NCBI GenBank assembly: GCA_039978075.1
Contig: JBDWCA010000003.1
Coordinates: 186,001 to 250,000 of the forward strand
Direction: 5' to 3'
Origin: Anderseniella sp039978075
Lineage (GTDB): Bacteria; Pseudomonadota; Alphaproteobacteria; Rhizobiales; Aestuariivirgaceae
DNA: 64,000 bases
The notes under the pieces are model-generated. The model was given only the letters and a program-made list of their open reading frames with translations. It was not told the DNA's origin and did no database searches. A program made the position numbers and the translations under genes. Every line of letters begins with the position of its first letter. Positions within the stretch are counted from its first letter, which is position 1. Positions 1 through 7,688 of the stretch are shown here, one piece after another.

Positions 1-686
1 TCAGCCATATCCAGTTCAATGGCTGGGGCGGCAGGCAGGTTCACAAGCGGGACGGACTGGTTGCAGCGCGGGTCGCGGAACGCCTCGGGCTGCCGCTCGT
101 CCCGTCAGGCCTCAAGGGTGAAGCCGGTGGTGTCGAACATGACGGACATGGCCTGCTGATGGCACATGAGAGTTCATGGGTGCACAACAACCGCAATCCC
201 GGGCTGTCGCGTGATGACATCGAAAAGCGGCTGCTGGCAGCCTATGGCGCTGAGCGCCTGATCTGGTCTGCCGGTGTGAAGGGAGAGGACATCACTGACT
301 ACCATATCGACAGCCTTGCCCGTTTCACCGGCCCGGGCCGGGTTCTGATCAACCTGCCGGACAAGCCTGACTTGGACGATCCGTTCCATGCTGCCGCACT
401 TGACACACATGACAAACTTGTTGCGGCAAGACTTGATGTGAAGGTCATTCCCGAACCGGCCAGAAGACGCGTTAAAGCCATCGACTTTGTGGCCTCCTAT
501 GCCAACTACTATGTCTGCAATGGAGGAGTGATTGCGGCTCAGTTCGGCGACCGGGAGGCTGATCGGATTGCTGTCAACGCGTTGAAGGAACACTACCCGG
601 ACCGCGAGATTGTGACCTTGAATGTGGATGCACTGGGCGAAGTCGGCGGCGGTATTCACTGCGCAACCCAGCAGATGCCGGCATGA
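1..686 (+). CDS. aguA: Agmatine deiminase / peptidyl-arginine deiminase family protein, 5'-truncated
   Basis: The gene enters from outside the window; about 228 C-terminal residues are visible (the first full codon starts at base 3). The family hydrolyses agmatine to N-carbamoylputrescine and ammonia in the cytoplasm, on the route from arginine to putrescine. Family marks seen are FNGWGG at the visible N-terminus, an ExGG segment before the HESSWVHNNRNP block, and the terminal GGGIHC motif, whose Cys (codon 660-662) is the expected nucleophile. Full-length members are about 340-370 aa, so roughly a third is missing upstream. A VOC gene follows 34 bases downstream and may be co-transcribed. 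A peptidyl-arginine deiminase-like role is the alternative, but the bacterial context favours agmatine. Confidence 0.85.
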   Translation, partial: SHIQFNGWGGRQVHKRDGLVAARVAERLGLPLVPSGLKGEAGGVEHDGHGLLMAHESSWVHNNRNPGLSRDDIEKRLLAAYGAERLIWSAGVKGEDITDYHIDSLARFTGPGRVLINLPDKPDLDDPFHAAALDTHDKLVAARLDVKVIPEPARRRVKAIDFVASYANYYVCNGGVIAAQFGDREADRIAVNALKEHYPDREIVTLNVDALGEVGGGIHCATQQMPA

Positions 687-720
687 CGGGTTATCATGCG
701 ACAAGTTCAACAGGATCAAC

Positions 721-1074
721 ATGACCGTCAAACGTATTGTCACAGACATCGCAACGGATCGGGTTTCCGATGGCCACAAATTCTATGGCGAATTACTGGG
801 GCTCAAAGTGGCGATGGATCACGGATGGATTGTCACCTTTTCCTCGGACCAGACTGCTCCTGTGCAGGTGAGCATCGCCAGCGAAGGTGGTTCCGGTGCA
901 CCGGTGCCGGACATCTCCATCGAGGTGGATGATGTTGATGACATCCATCAGCGGGCAAAGGCGCTTGGAATTGAAATCACATACCCGCTTACTGATGAGC
1001 CCTGGGGTGTCCGCCGGTTTTTTGTGCACGATCCGTTTGGTAAACTGGTCAACATCCTCTCACACATCGGCTAG
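721..1074 (+). CDS. VOC family (glyoxalase/bleomycin-resistance fold) protein
   Basis: A 117-aa single-domain vicinal-oxygen-chelate protein. The order beta strand, FYGELLGL helix, central IEVDDVDDIHQRAKALG and final FFVHDPFGKLVNI is diagnostic of the fold. The ATG at 721 is preferred over upstream in-frame starts because it has an AGGA element just ahead and begins at the first conserved strand. The substrate is unknown; members include dioxygenases, isomerases and antibiotic-binding proteins. It lies 34 bases after the deiminase gene on the same strand, so the two may share a transcript. It is convergent with the HxlR-type gene downstream. Confidence 0.8.
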   Translation: MTVKRIVTDIATDRVSDGHKFYGELLGLKVAMDHGWIVTFSSDQTAPVQVSIASEGGSGAPVPDISIEVDDVDDIHQRAKALGIEITYPLTDEPWGVRRFFVHDPFGKLVNILSHIG

Positions 1075-1101
1075 CCCCGGGCCTGCCGCATGGCGACAGG
1101 C

Positions 1102-1446
1102 TCAAGTCTCCCGAACCCACCATTTGTGCATGGCGTGAAACATGTCCTGCAATTCCATGGCTCGCTGGGTGGCTGAGTACTCCACTCTCGGCGGCACTTC
1201 CGCATAGATTTTGCGGCTGACAAGGCCATCCTTTTCCAGAGCCCGCAGTTGGTTGGTCAACATCGTCTGGGTAACGCCGTCAATCATTCGGCGAAGCTCG
1301 CTGAACCGTTTGGTTCCCCGAAAAATCAGTATCTGCAGAATGATCAGCTTCCACTTGCCGCCTATCAGTTTGGCGATATCCGGCATGGGGCACAGGGCAC
1401 CTTCGCTGTCGGACAGGTTCACGTCCTGGACTTCTCCGGTTTTCAT
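1102..1446 (-). CDS. HxlR-family winged-helix transcriptional regulator
   Basis: A 114-aa HxlR (MarR-like winged-helix) repressor or activator. The family signature IGGKWKLIILQIL is followed by an RFSELRRMIDGVTQTMLTNQ recognition region and a wing. One conserved Cys (residue 19, in the ALCPMP segment) sits just before the DNA-binding domain, at the place where relatives such as YodB and HypR sense electrophiles or disulfide stress. The ATG at 1446 has GGAAAG upstream, which is better supported than a TTG start twelve bases earlier. It is divergent from a glutathione S-transferase gene, and a perfect inverted repeat lies between them, so it probably controls itself and the GST in response to reactive compounds (inference). 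Confidence 0.88.
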   Translation of the reverse strand: MKTGEVQDVNLSDSEGALCPMPDIAKLIGGKWKLIILQILIFRGTKRFSELRRMIDGVTQTMLTNQLRALEKDGLVSRKIYAEVPPRVEYSATQRAMELQDMFHAMHKWWVRET

Positions 1447-1481
1447 CTGTCTTTCCAATAGAAATTCATTTCACATTTCCA

Positions 1482-1503
1482 ATAGTATCATTTTCGATAC
1501 TAT
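1482..1503. promoter_or_regulatory. Inverted repeat, candidate HxlR operator
   Basis: Perfect 8-bp arms ATAGTATC and GATACTAT are separated by 6 bases in the gap between the divergent HxlR and GST genes. The core GTATC-N6-GATAC resembles sites bound by dimeric HxlR-family regulators. Position and symmetry are seen directly; binding by the neighbouring regulator is inferred. Confidence 0.55.
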
Positions 1504-1581
1504 ATACGAAAATTCTGCCTTCTTGTAAAAAAATATCAACAGTACATATCATGCCAACCAACGAAACTTGAAAGGTTTGGC

Positions 1582-2262
1582 ATGACAATAACCGTACATA
1601 CATTCAGCGGATCGCCGCGCGGATGGCGCGTTCTGCTGGGGCTGACATTCAAAGGTCTGAGCTGGGACACCAACTATCTGAGCCTCGCAGAAAGAGACCA
1701 TCACAAGCCGGAATTTCTGTCCCTCAACCCACGACACACCGTACCGGTAGTTGAGGCTGACGGAGTGGTTTTGCGTGACTCCATCGCCATTCTCGCCTGG
1801 CTCGACCGGCAATATCCTGAAAAACCTCTGTTTGGAAACTCCCCCGGCGAAGCAGCAGACATCTGGCAGATTGCAATGGAATGTTGCGATTATTTTCGCG
1901 ACGCCAACCGGCAACTACTGACTGAAGTGTTCTTTGGTGACGGCGCGGTGCCGGATCAGGGAACAGACAAACGCCAAAGCCTGCAGGCTGCCGTCGATCT
2001 GGTGCATGCAGAACTGCGATACCTGGAAACACTGCTGGCCGCTGGCCGTCCCTATCTGGCCGGCAATACGCCAAGCGCCGCGGATGCCGTCGTGTACCCG
2101 GAAATTCGACTGCTGCAGCGCGCACTGGAAACCAAACATCACATGATGACCACGCTTGGGTTTGAAGCACCCGAACAAACCTGCCCGCACCTGGCCGCCT
2201 GGAAATTGCGCATCGAAGCGCTGCCGGGCGTTGCCGCAACCAGCCCGGCGCACTGGAACTGA
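1582..2262 (+). CDS. Glutathione S-transferase family protein
   Basis: A 226-aa cytosolic GST-type protein. The N-terminal thioredoxin-like half (about 1-80) carries the SPRGWRVLLGL entry helix, the cis-Pro segment HTVPVVEADG and the glutathione gamma-Glu-binding DSIAILAWL motif. The C-terminal half is all-helical, with the SAADAVVYPEIR N-capping segment. It probably conjugates glutathione to electrophiles or acts as a glutathione lyase or reductase; the substrate cannot be read from sequence. It lies divergent from the HxlR regulator across a shared promoter region, which fits an electrophile-detoxification pair. DUF899 and SDR genes follow on the same strand. Confidence 0.9.
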   Translation: MTITVHTFSGSPRGWRVLLGLTFKGLSWDTNYLSLAERDHHKPEFLSLNPRHTVPVVEADGVVLRDSIAILAWLDRQYPEKPLFGNSPGEAADIWQIAMECCDYFRDANRQLLTEVFFGDGAVPDQGTDKRQSLQAAVDLVHAELRYLETLLAAGRPYLAGNTPSAADAVVYPEIRLLQRALETKHHMMTTLGFEAPEQTCPHLAAWKLRIEALPGVAATSPAHWN

Positions 2263-2304
2263 CCCGATGGCAAACCTCAAAACAGTCTTCGAAAGGACAA
2301 CACC

Positions 2305-3009
2305 ATGAAACCGACAAGAACATCATCACGCCAGGAATGGCTGGCTGCGCGGCGCGAACTCCTTGCCCGGGAAAAGCTTCACACCCGCGAGCAGGATGCA
2401 ATCGCCGAAGCGCGGCGCGCCCTGCCCTGGGTTAAAATCGACAAAGCCTACGTCTTTGAAACAGAGCGCGGGAAGAAGACGCTGGCCAACCTCTTCCGGG
2501 ATAAATCGCAGTTGGTTGTCTATCACTTCATGTTCGGGCCTGAATGGGAGGAAGGATGCAAAAGCTGCTCGTTCTGGGCCGACAGTTTCAATGGCCTTGA
2601 GCCACACCTGAGCGACCGGGACGTCGCATTCGTCGCCATTTCCCGCGCGCCATTAAGCATGCTCATGCCGTTCAAGAAGCGCATGGGATGGCACTTTGAC
2701 TGGGTATCTTCGCATCCGAACGACTTCAACGCCGACTTCCATGTGAGCTTCGGTTCAGATCACAAGCCCGAAAACCCTGTGACGTATAATTTTCAGGAGA
2801 ACACGTTCTATCCCATGGACGAGGCACACGGCACCAGCGTCTTTGCAAAAGACGAAGACGGCAGCATCTATCACACCTATTCCACCTACGGACGTGGCCT
2901 TGATGCCACCAATGCCGCCTATTGCTACGTCGACATGACCCCCAAAGGTCGCAATGAACCTGCTGAAGGCAATCCGATGGCCTGGGTCCGACACCATGAC
3001 AAATACTGA
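2305..3009 (+). CDS. DUF899 family thioredoxin-like protein
   Basis: A 234-aa member of the DUF899 family, which adopts a thioredoxin-related fold. Typical features are an N-terminal helical arm rich in Arg and Glu (residues 1-35), the KSCSFWADSFNG segment at the redox-Cys position, and a C-terminal stretch rich in Tyr, Thr and Ser (HTYSTYGRGLDATNAAY). The ATG at 2305 follows an AAAGGAC ribosome site. It is 42 bases after the GST gene and likely in its operon, which supports a thiol or oxidative-stress role. The reaction of the family is not established. Confidence 0.85.
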   Translation: MKPTRTSSRQEWLAARRELLAREKLHTREQDAIAEARRALPWVKIDKAYVFETERGKKTLANLFRDKSQLVVYHFMFGPEWEEGCKSCSFWADSFNGLEPHLSDRDVAFVAISRAPLSMLMPFKKRMGWHFDWVSSHPNDFNADFHVSFGSDHKPENPVTYNFQENTFYPMDEAHGTSVFAKDEDGSIYHTYSTYGRGLDATNAAYCYVDMTPKGRNEPAEGNPMAWVRHHDKY

Positions 3010-3151
3010 AGAAAGTCCAAGGCGTCCCGGTTTTCGAACCACACCCGCTCTGACAACTGGCGCTGCCGCGGCACGGGCTTTTTGATTTTCAAATGAATGC
3101 AAGCAGCCCGCGCGCGCAGATGCCAAACGATGAAAAACAGGAACATTCAAT

Positions 3152-3898
3152 ATGCACAGACAGTTTGAGAAAGCCCTCATAATAGGAGGTGGCCGAGGGT
3201 GCGGGCGAGAAATCGCCCTGGCCATTGCCGATCAGGGAACCGAGACAATAGTGGTATCCAGAACCGCAACGGCACTCGAAGAACTAAAAACACTGCAACC
3301 CGCGTTGAAAACAATCAGCATGGATGCGACCAGGGATGGGGCCGCTCCTGAACTCCTGAGCCGGCTGAACCCGGACCTGATTGTTCTGACAGCCGGAGCC
3401 GAACCCGCAATGGTTCCGTTGCATAGACAGACATGGACTGAATTCAGCCGGAACTGGAACGTCGACACGAAAATTGCTCATGCATTTTCGTCTGCCGCAC
3501 TGACTCAACCGATGGGTCCGGGAGGCGTGGTAGTCAGCTTTTCCAGCGGTGCCGGTCTGGCCGGTTCAAGACTGTCCGGCGGATATGCAGGTGCCAAACG
3601 CATGCAGCATTTTGTGGCCGATTACGCCCAAAAGGAATCTGAACTCCTCGGCCTTGACCTCACCTTCTACTCAATTATCCCCCGGCAACTCATAGACGGC
3701 AGCATCCTTGGGCATGCCGCAGCTGAAGTGTACGCAGCTGCTGCCGGCAAGACCCTCGCCGAGTTCAGGAAACAATGGAATGAGCCGCTTACTGCATCCA
3801 AGGTCAGCGCTCATGTCATGAAGCTTATTTCGCAATCTGGGCCGACACACAGCAAGGCGTTTGAGATCACCGGCATTGAGATGACCGAGTGCGACTGA
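3152..3898 (+). CDS. Short-chain dehydrogenase/reductase (SDR) family oxidoreductase
   Basis: A 248-aa Rossmann-fold enzyme. The N-terminal glycine-rich nucleotide site reads GGGRGCGREIA (about residues 11-21), followed by a V-S-R-T segment typical of NADP-preferring SDRs. The catalytic Tyr and Lys appear in YAGAK, with upstream serines in VVSFSSGAG. The C-terminus is shorter and less typical than in classical SDRs. It is the fourth consecutive plus-strand gene after GST and DUF899, with a 142-base gap, so shared regulation is possible but not certain. The substrate is unknown. Confidence 0.82.
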   Translation: MHRQFEKALIIGGGRGCGREIALAIADQGTETIVVSRTATALEELKTLQPALKTISMDATRDGAAPELLSRLNPDLIVLTAGAEPAMVPLHRQTWTEFSRNWNVDTKIAHAFSSAALTQPMGPGGVVVSFSSGAGLAGSRLSGGYAGAKRMQHFVADYAQKESELLGLDLTFYSIIPRQLIDGSILGHAAAEVYAAAAGKTLAEFRKQWNEPLTASKVSAHVMKLISQSGPTHSKAFEITGIEMTECD

Positions 3899-3986
3899 AC
3901 CCATGTAAAGCAGGCATCTGTTGTGTTGACTTTGGCCGGGTCCGGAAAATAGTTTGGCCCTGATCAGCACCAAGGGAGCAGGCATC

Positions 3987-4394
3987 ATGGCAAGCAAGCA
4001 GAAGACGTTTTCTGGCGGGTGCCTGTGCGGGCACATTCGTTTTGAGGCAAGCGGAAAGCCGACGTTTCCGCACTTGTGCTCGTGCCGGATGTGCCAGACC
4101 TGGTCCGGCGCGCCAACCGTTGCCTGGGTCGAGTTTCCACTGGCAGGCTTTGCATGGACAGGTCCAGGTGGCGAGCCGTCAGTATTTCAATCCTCTCAAA
4201 AGACCCAACGTGGCTTCTGCGCGAAATGCGGCAGCAGCATTTGTGCGCTGGATGACGGGTATGACAAAATCTCCCTGACGATTGCAGCATTTGACGAGCC
4301 GTCGCAGCTGGTTCCAGGCAAGCAGCACAGTTTCAAGACCGCAGCACCCGATTGGTGGAAAGTGGAAATCAACCGACCGTCCGGCAAGATTTAA
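3987..4394 (+). CDS. GFA family protein (glutathione-dependent formaldehyde-activating enzyme-like)
   Basis: A 135-aa zinc-binding protein of the Gfa/CENP-V fold. Cys pairs are visible as GGCLCGHIRF near the N-terminus, CSCRMCQ in the middle and FCAKCG, giving the usual structural and catalytic zinc sites. The ATG at 3987 follows a GGGAG ribosome site; an in-frame upstream ATG lacks one. Most family members are not true formaldehyde-activating enzymes, so the name marks homology only. A second, divergent GFA gene lies at 24937. It converges on the racemase-like gene. Confidence 0.88.
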   Translation: MASKQKTFSGGCLCGHIRFEASGKPTFPHLCSCRMCQTWSGAPTVAWVEFPLAGFAWTGPGGEPSVFQSSQKTQRGFCAKCGSSICALDDGYDKISLTIAAFDEPSQLVPGKQHSFKTAAPDWWKVEINRPSGKI

Positions 4395-4433
4395 ACCCGA
4401 TCTGCTTTTGAATTTGCCTCACACCGCGCCATG

Positions 4434-5108
4434 TCAGATTCGCCCGCTCGCCGTGCGCGCTATTGCATCGATGTGAACCGTCGCGCAATCCAACGTCGCA
4501 AACCCCGGGTCATGACCGTCAAAGGCAAGAAACAGGTCAGTTCCGCCCAGCAGCACAGTTTCGGCGCCTTGTTCTGACAATTCCCGGCCTGCCTCAAACA
4601 CCACTGCGCGCTGCTCGTCGGTAACTTTGGCGTCCAGCGCCATGCCAACATAGGCACGATGCACCTTACTGATGACATCCGGTGACGGGACAAGAACCTC
4701 TGTCGATTTGATCCCGCCGTAAAATCGTGTCTCCATCACAGTATCGGTGCCCAGCAATCCGACTTTCCCGAATGCCTGTCGGTCAAGAAATCGATCCATT
4801 TCTGCAATGAAATCTATGATTGGCAGCGGTGATAATGGCCGGAATTCCTCGATGCAGAAATGCCCGCCAATTGAGGTGATGGCGACAGTTTCAGCACCTG
4901 CCGCCGCCAGCCGCTCGGTCAGGCGCAGATAGATGGCTGCCTGGGTTTCCGATTGCTTGGCTTCGAAATTCCGCACCAATGTAGGGGCATCAGCATGCAC
5001 AATGGTCATCTCGAGATCAGCGTTGTGCACTTTCATGGCGTCAACTAGCCCACGATAATACAGGTCCGTCGCAGCCGGTCCGATACCGCCAATCAAGCCA
5101 ATGTGCAT
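4434..5108 (-). CDS. Aspartate/glutamate racemase superfamily protein lacking both catalytic cysteines
   Basis: A 224-aa protein starting at an ATG giving MHIGLIGGIGPAATDLYY, the classic N-terminus of aspartate/glutamate racemases. In active racemases one Cys lies in a CNT-type motif and a second in a GCTE-type motif. Here the equivalents appear as ITSIGGHF and LLGGTDLF, with no Cys at either site; the nearest Cys is three or more residues away. The fold is therefore well supported, but ordinary two-base racemisation is doubtful. It stands alone on the minus strand, divergent from a LysR-type gene 395 bases away. Confidence 0.78.
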   Translation of the reverse strand: MHIGLIGGIGPAATDLYYRGLVDAMKVHNADLEMTIVHADAPTLVRNFEAKQSETQAAIYLRLTERLAAAGAETVAITSIGGHFCIEEFRPLSPLPIIDFIAEMDRFLDRQAFGKVGLLGTDTVMETRFYGGIKSTEVLVPSPDVISKVHRAYVGMALDAKVTDEQRAVVFEAGRELSEQGAETVLLGGTDLFLAFDGHDPGFATLDCATVHIDAIARTASGRI

Positions 5109-5503
5109 ATCCAATCCTCGTGTTCGCGTTGCAGCACCAAAGTGTCGAATATTAGCACAAAACAGCAGTGGCGCAGATGATGATCCGGCCAAAGCGCATT
5201 ATCTTTTCCGGGACGTATACACATCAGTCAACCCTATATCTCTCTTCATGAATTCTGACCAATACCGAAATTCCGAATTGACAGATCTTGCAAGTTTAAC
5301 TTTGCGATCAGCAAGGTGCTGTCTCTTTTTTCCCCGACACCATCCGTGGAACATCGCCGGAATTCGGCATAAACATTGACATATGAAATCCATTTTCTTC
5401 ATGTTAAACCTGTGAGATGGATGTTTCTTCGGTACAATGATGAACCGACCTCAGGCATCCCGCCAATTGAACGCCAAGCGATCGACATAAGGAATTTTTA
5501 TGA
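5109..5503. other. Gene-free divergent interval, racemase-like gene to LysR gene
   Basis: A 395-base AT-richer stretch separating two divergent genes. It should hold both promoters and probably the LysR operator. No convincing small gene, RNA gene or strong palindrome was found by eye. Confidence 0.4.
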
Positions 5504-6400
5504 ATGGCGCGATCACGCCTGCCGCCTTTAGCAGCCATAAGAGTGTTTGAAGCCGCTGCCCGGCATCGGAACTTCACCACCGCAGCCGCTGAGTTGGGCA
5601 TGACCCAGGCGGCGGTGAGCTACCAGATCAAAGTTCTTGAAGAGCGTGTCGGCGCGGCTTTGTTTCTGCGCCGGGCACGCGGAGTGGAGCTGTCGGAGAT
5701 CGGCGCCCAGTTCGCGCAGAAATCAACCGATGCGCTGGACATTCTCAGCGACGCCTTCGCCAGGGCCAGAGGCCGTACCGAAGAAACACTGGTGATCAGC
5801 GTCATCCCCACATTCGCCACCAACTTCCTGGCCCAGCGCCTGGGGTGTTTCCAGATCGACAATCCGTCGATCGCGGTGCGTGTCGAGGTCAACCAGTCCC
5901 TGGTCGACTTTGCATCCGACGGTTTTGACCTTGCCATCCGCTCCGGCAAGGGCGACTGGCCCGGCCTGAAAAGCCATCTACTGGTGCCGATGGAGTTCAC
6001 GCCGATGCTGAGCCCTGCACTGGCAGAAAGGGCCGGAGGTATCGACCATCCTACCGACCTGCTGAAACTGCCGATCATCGAACCGTCGGATCCGTGGTGG
6101 CACCAGTGGTTTGAAGCAGCCGGCGTGACGGACGCCAACCTTGCCACGCAACCGAGCCTGCAGTTCGGCTCCCAGGTTCTGGAGGCAAATGCCGCCATTG
6201 CCGGTCAGGGCATCGGCATACTCACACCGGCGTTCTACAAGGATGAAGTTAAACAAAAGCGCCTGTACCAGCCGTTTGACCTGGTCTGCAACGGTGACCA
6301 GGGTTACTGGCTGGTCTATCCCGAAAGTCGACGCAACCTTGCCAAGATAAAACTGTTCCGAAACTGGCTTGAGACCAAGATAGCCGAATTCAATCAGTAA
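5504..6400 (+). CDS. LysR-family transcriptional regulator, GcvA-like
   Basis: A 298-aa LysR-type regulator. The N-terminal winged helix reads LPPLAAIRVFEAAARH, then FTTAAAELGMTQAAVSYQI, the form typical of the GcvA subgroup. It is followed by a substrate-binding-like effector domain (about 90-295). An out-of-frame ATG lies four bases upstream. The regulator is divergent from the racemase-like gene and is followed at 160 bases by a RidA-family gene on the same strand. Control of one or both neighbours is the default guess; the effector is unknown. Confidence 0.9.
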   Translation: MARSRLPPLAAIRVFEAAARHRNFTTAAAELGMTQAAVSYQIKVLEERVGAALFLRRARGVELSEIGAQFAQKSTDALDILSDAFARARGRTEETLVISVIPTFATNFLAQRLGCFQIDNPSIAVRVEVNQSLVDFASDGFDLAIRSGKGDWPGLKSHLLVPMEFTPMLSPALAERAGGIDHPTDLLKLPIIEPSDPWWHQWFEAAGVTDANLATQPSLQFGSQVLEANAAIAGQGIGILTPAFYKDEVKQKRLYQPFDLVCNGDQGYWLVYPESRRNLAKIKLFRNWLETKIAEFNQ

Positions 6401-6559
6401 TAGCACTTGTACCAACCAGTTTGTCAGCCGTCTGACCTCAATGGCGCTTATGACTGCACGTGCAGTTTGATTGGTCCTTTGCCGCGGCGTGCTTCATTGA
6501 TGCTGCAGTCATGAAACGGCCTGCCCAAACGTGCAGGCAAGACTGCAAGGATCCTCTTC

Positions 6560-6958
6560 ATGCTGAAACGACTGGCGCCCGACACAATTCGGAAAGTCCC
6601 TCCCCCCTTTCAGAAAATCTACACCCATGCGGTCGAAATTTCAGCGGCACAGCGCCTGGTTTTCATGTCCGGGCAAATCGGTGTGGCGCCTGACGGCGAG
6701 ACACTGGACAGTTTCGATGCACAATGCCATCAGGCCATGGCCAATGTGGAAGCACTGCTGAACGATGCCGGCATGACACGAGCCAACATGCTTCGCGTCA
6801 CCTACTACCTGACCGATGCGCAAAACCTTCCGAGCCTTGGCGAAATTCGCAACACGAGATGGGGATCGGATCAGCCACCGGCCGTGACAACGCTCGTCGT
6901 GGCGGCGCTGGCAACCCCGGAACTGCTAGTCGAGATCGAGGTTGTGGCAGGCATCTGA
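6560..6958 (+). CDS. RidA family (YjgF/YER057c/UK114) protein
   Basis: A 132-aa RidA-family protein. These proteins form trimers and hydrolyse reactive enamine and imine intermediates made by PLP enzymes, sparing other PLP enzymes from damage. Seen are the FMSGQIGV strand, the N-terminal basic patch, and RVTYYLTD carrying the Arg expected to bind the substrate carboxylate. It follows a GcvA-like LysR gene, so it may serve amino acid or amine catabolism under that regulator (inference). Confidence 0.9.
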   Translation: MLKRLAPDTIRKVPPPFQKIYTHAVEISAAQRLVFMSGQIGVAPDGETLDSFDAQCHQAMANVEALLNDAGMTRANMLRVTYYLTDAQNLPSLGEIRNTRWGSDQPPAVTTLVVAALATPELLVEIEVVAGI

Positions 6959-7185
6959 AGCCGGGACCATCATCATCAGGTTGAGTAAGACAGCCATTCA
7001 GATTGTGCAATTCAGCACTCCGGCAATTGGCAGGTAATTGCTAGCACTCACCTTAGGTGGCTGCTAAACATCTGAAACATATAGCTGTTTTCGTTTCACA
7101 AGATATACTGAGTGAGTCGTTTCGACGTGAGCTGAGTTCAACAGTTCTGCGCCGCAACGACTGCTTTCACGGTGAAAGGAAGACC

Positions 7186-7455
7186 ATGCTCGAAAACCAC
7201 CTGCACTGCCAACTTCTCGGCTGGAGCCTGACCACGGCTGAAATTACCTACCGGATGCCTGATCATCGCAACCTGCTGCAAAGCTATGTCTGGCAGGAAT
7301 ATGATCTCGCACCACGCTTTCCACGGCTGGTGCGGTTTCTGGACTTCTGGACGGAAAACCTCGATGGCCCGTTGGCAGAAGTTCGCGTCGCACACAAAAA
7401 ACTCATTGGACCAGCAGAGTTGCGCAAGGTCGATGCGGAGTGGCGATTACACTAG
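7186..7455 (+). CDS. usg: Usg family protein
   Basis: An 89-aa protein matching the alphaproteobacterial Usg family, named for its place upstream of trp genes in Caulobacter. Hallmarks are GWSLTTAEITYRMPDH, then LLQSYVWQEYDLAPRFPRL and FLDFW. The ATG at 7186, after a GAAAGGAAG ribosome site, gives the family-length protein; a longer in-frame reading from 7057 adds an unconserved extension. The molecular function is unknown. No trp gene is nearby, so this copy is detached from its usual context. A large imperfect palindrome follows the stop codon. Confidence 0.85.
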   Translation: MLENHLHCQLLGWSLTTAEITYRMPDHRNLLQSYVWQEYDLAPRFPRLVRFLDFWTENLDGPLAEVRVAHKKLIGPAELRKVDAEWRLH

Positions 7456-7461
7456 ATCAGT

Positions 7462-7492
7462 ATGATTTCTGATTGAATCAATCAAAAATCAT
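7462..7492. terminator. 31-base near-perfect inverted repeat after usg
   Basis: Two 15-base arms (7462-7476 and 7478-7492) pair with a single mismatch around one central A. The inner part, TGATTGA-A-TCAATCA, is perfect. It begins 7 bases after the usg stop codon. No T-run follows, so it may be a processing hairpin or an operator for the downstream exporter gene rather than a classical terminator. Confidence 0.4.
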
Positions 7493-7688
7493 AAAGCTGA
7501 TCGATTTCAAAAATGCTGGAGCAACTTTATGGGTTCACTTGAACCCATGTCGCTCCAGGGTCACGATGTCCAGATGCCATCGGGTTGTCGAATTGATGTA
7601 GTCATGATCGGATGTGGAGTGCACAAGGCTGTGGAAAAGCCCGTTACAATATGCGCTACTTCAAAAAACCGATCCGTCATGAAGGGGT

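Noticed and set aside
174..779. 201-codon minus-strand frame at the left edge
   Set aside because: It overlaps the agmatine deiminase gene on the other strand and shows no protein family pattern.
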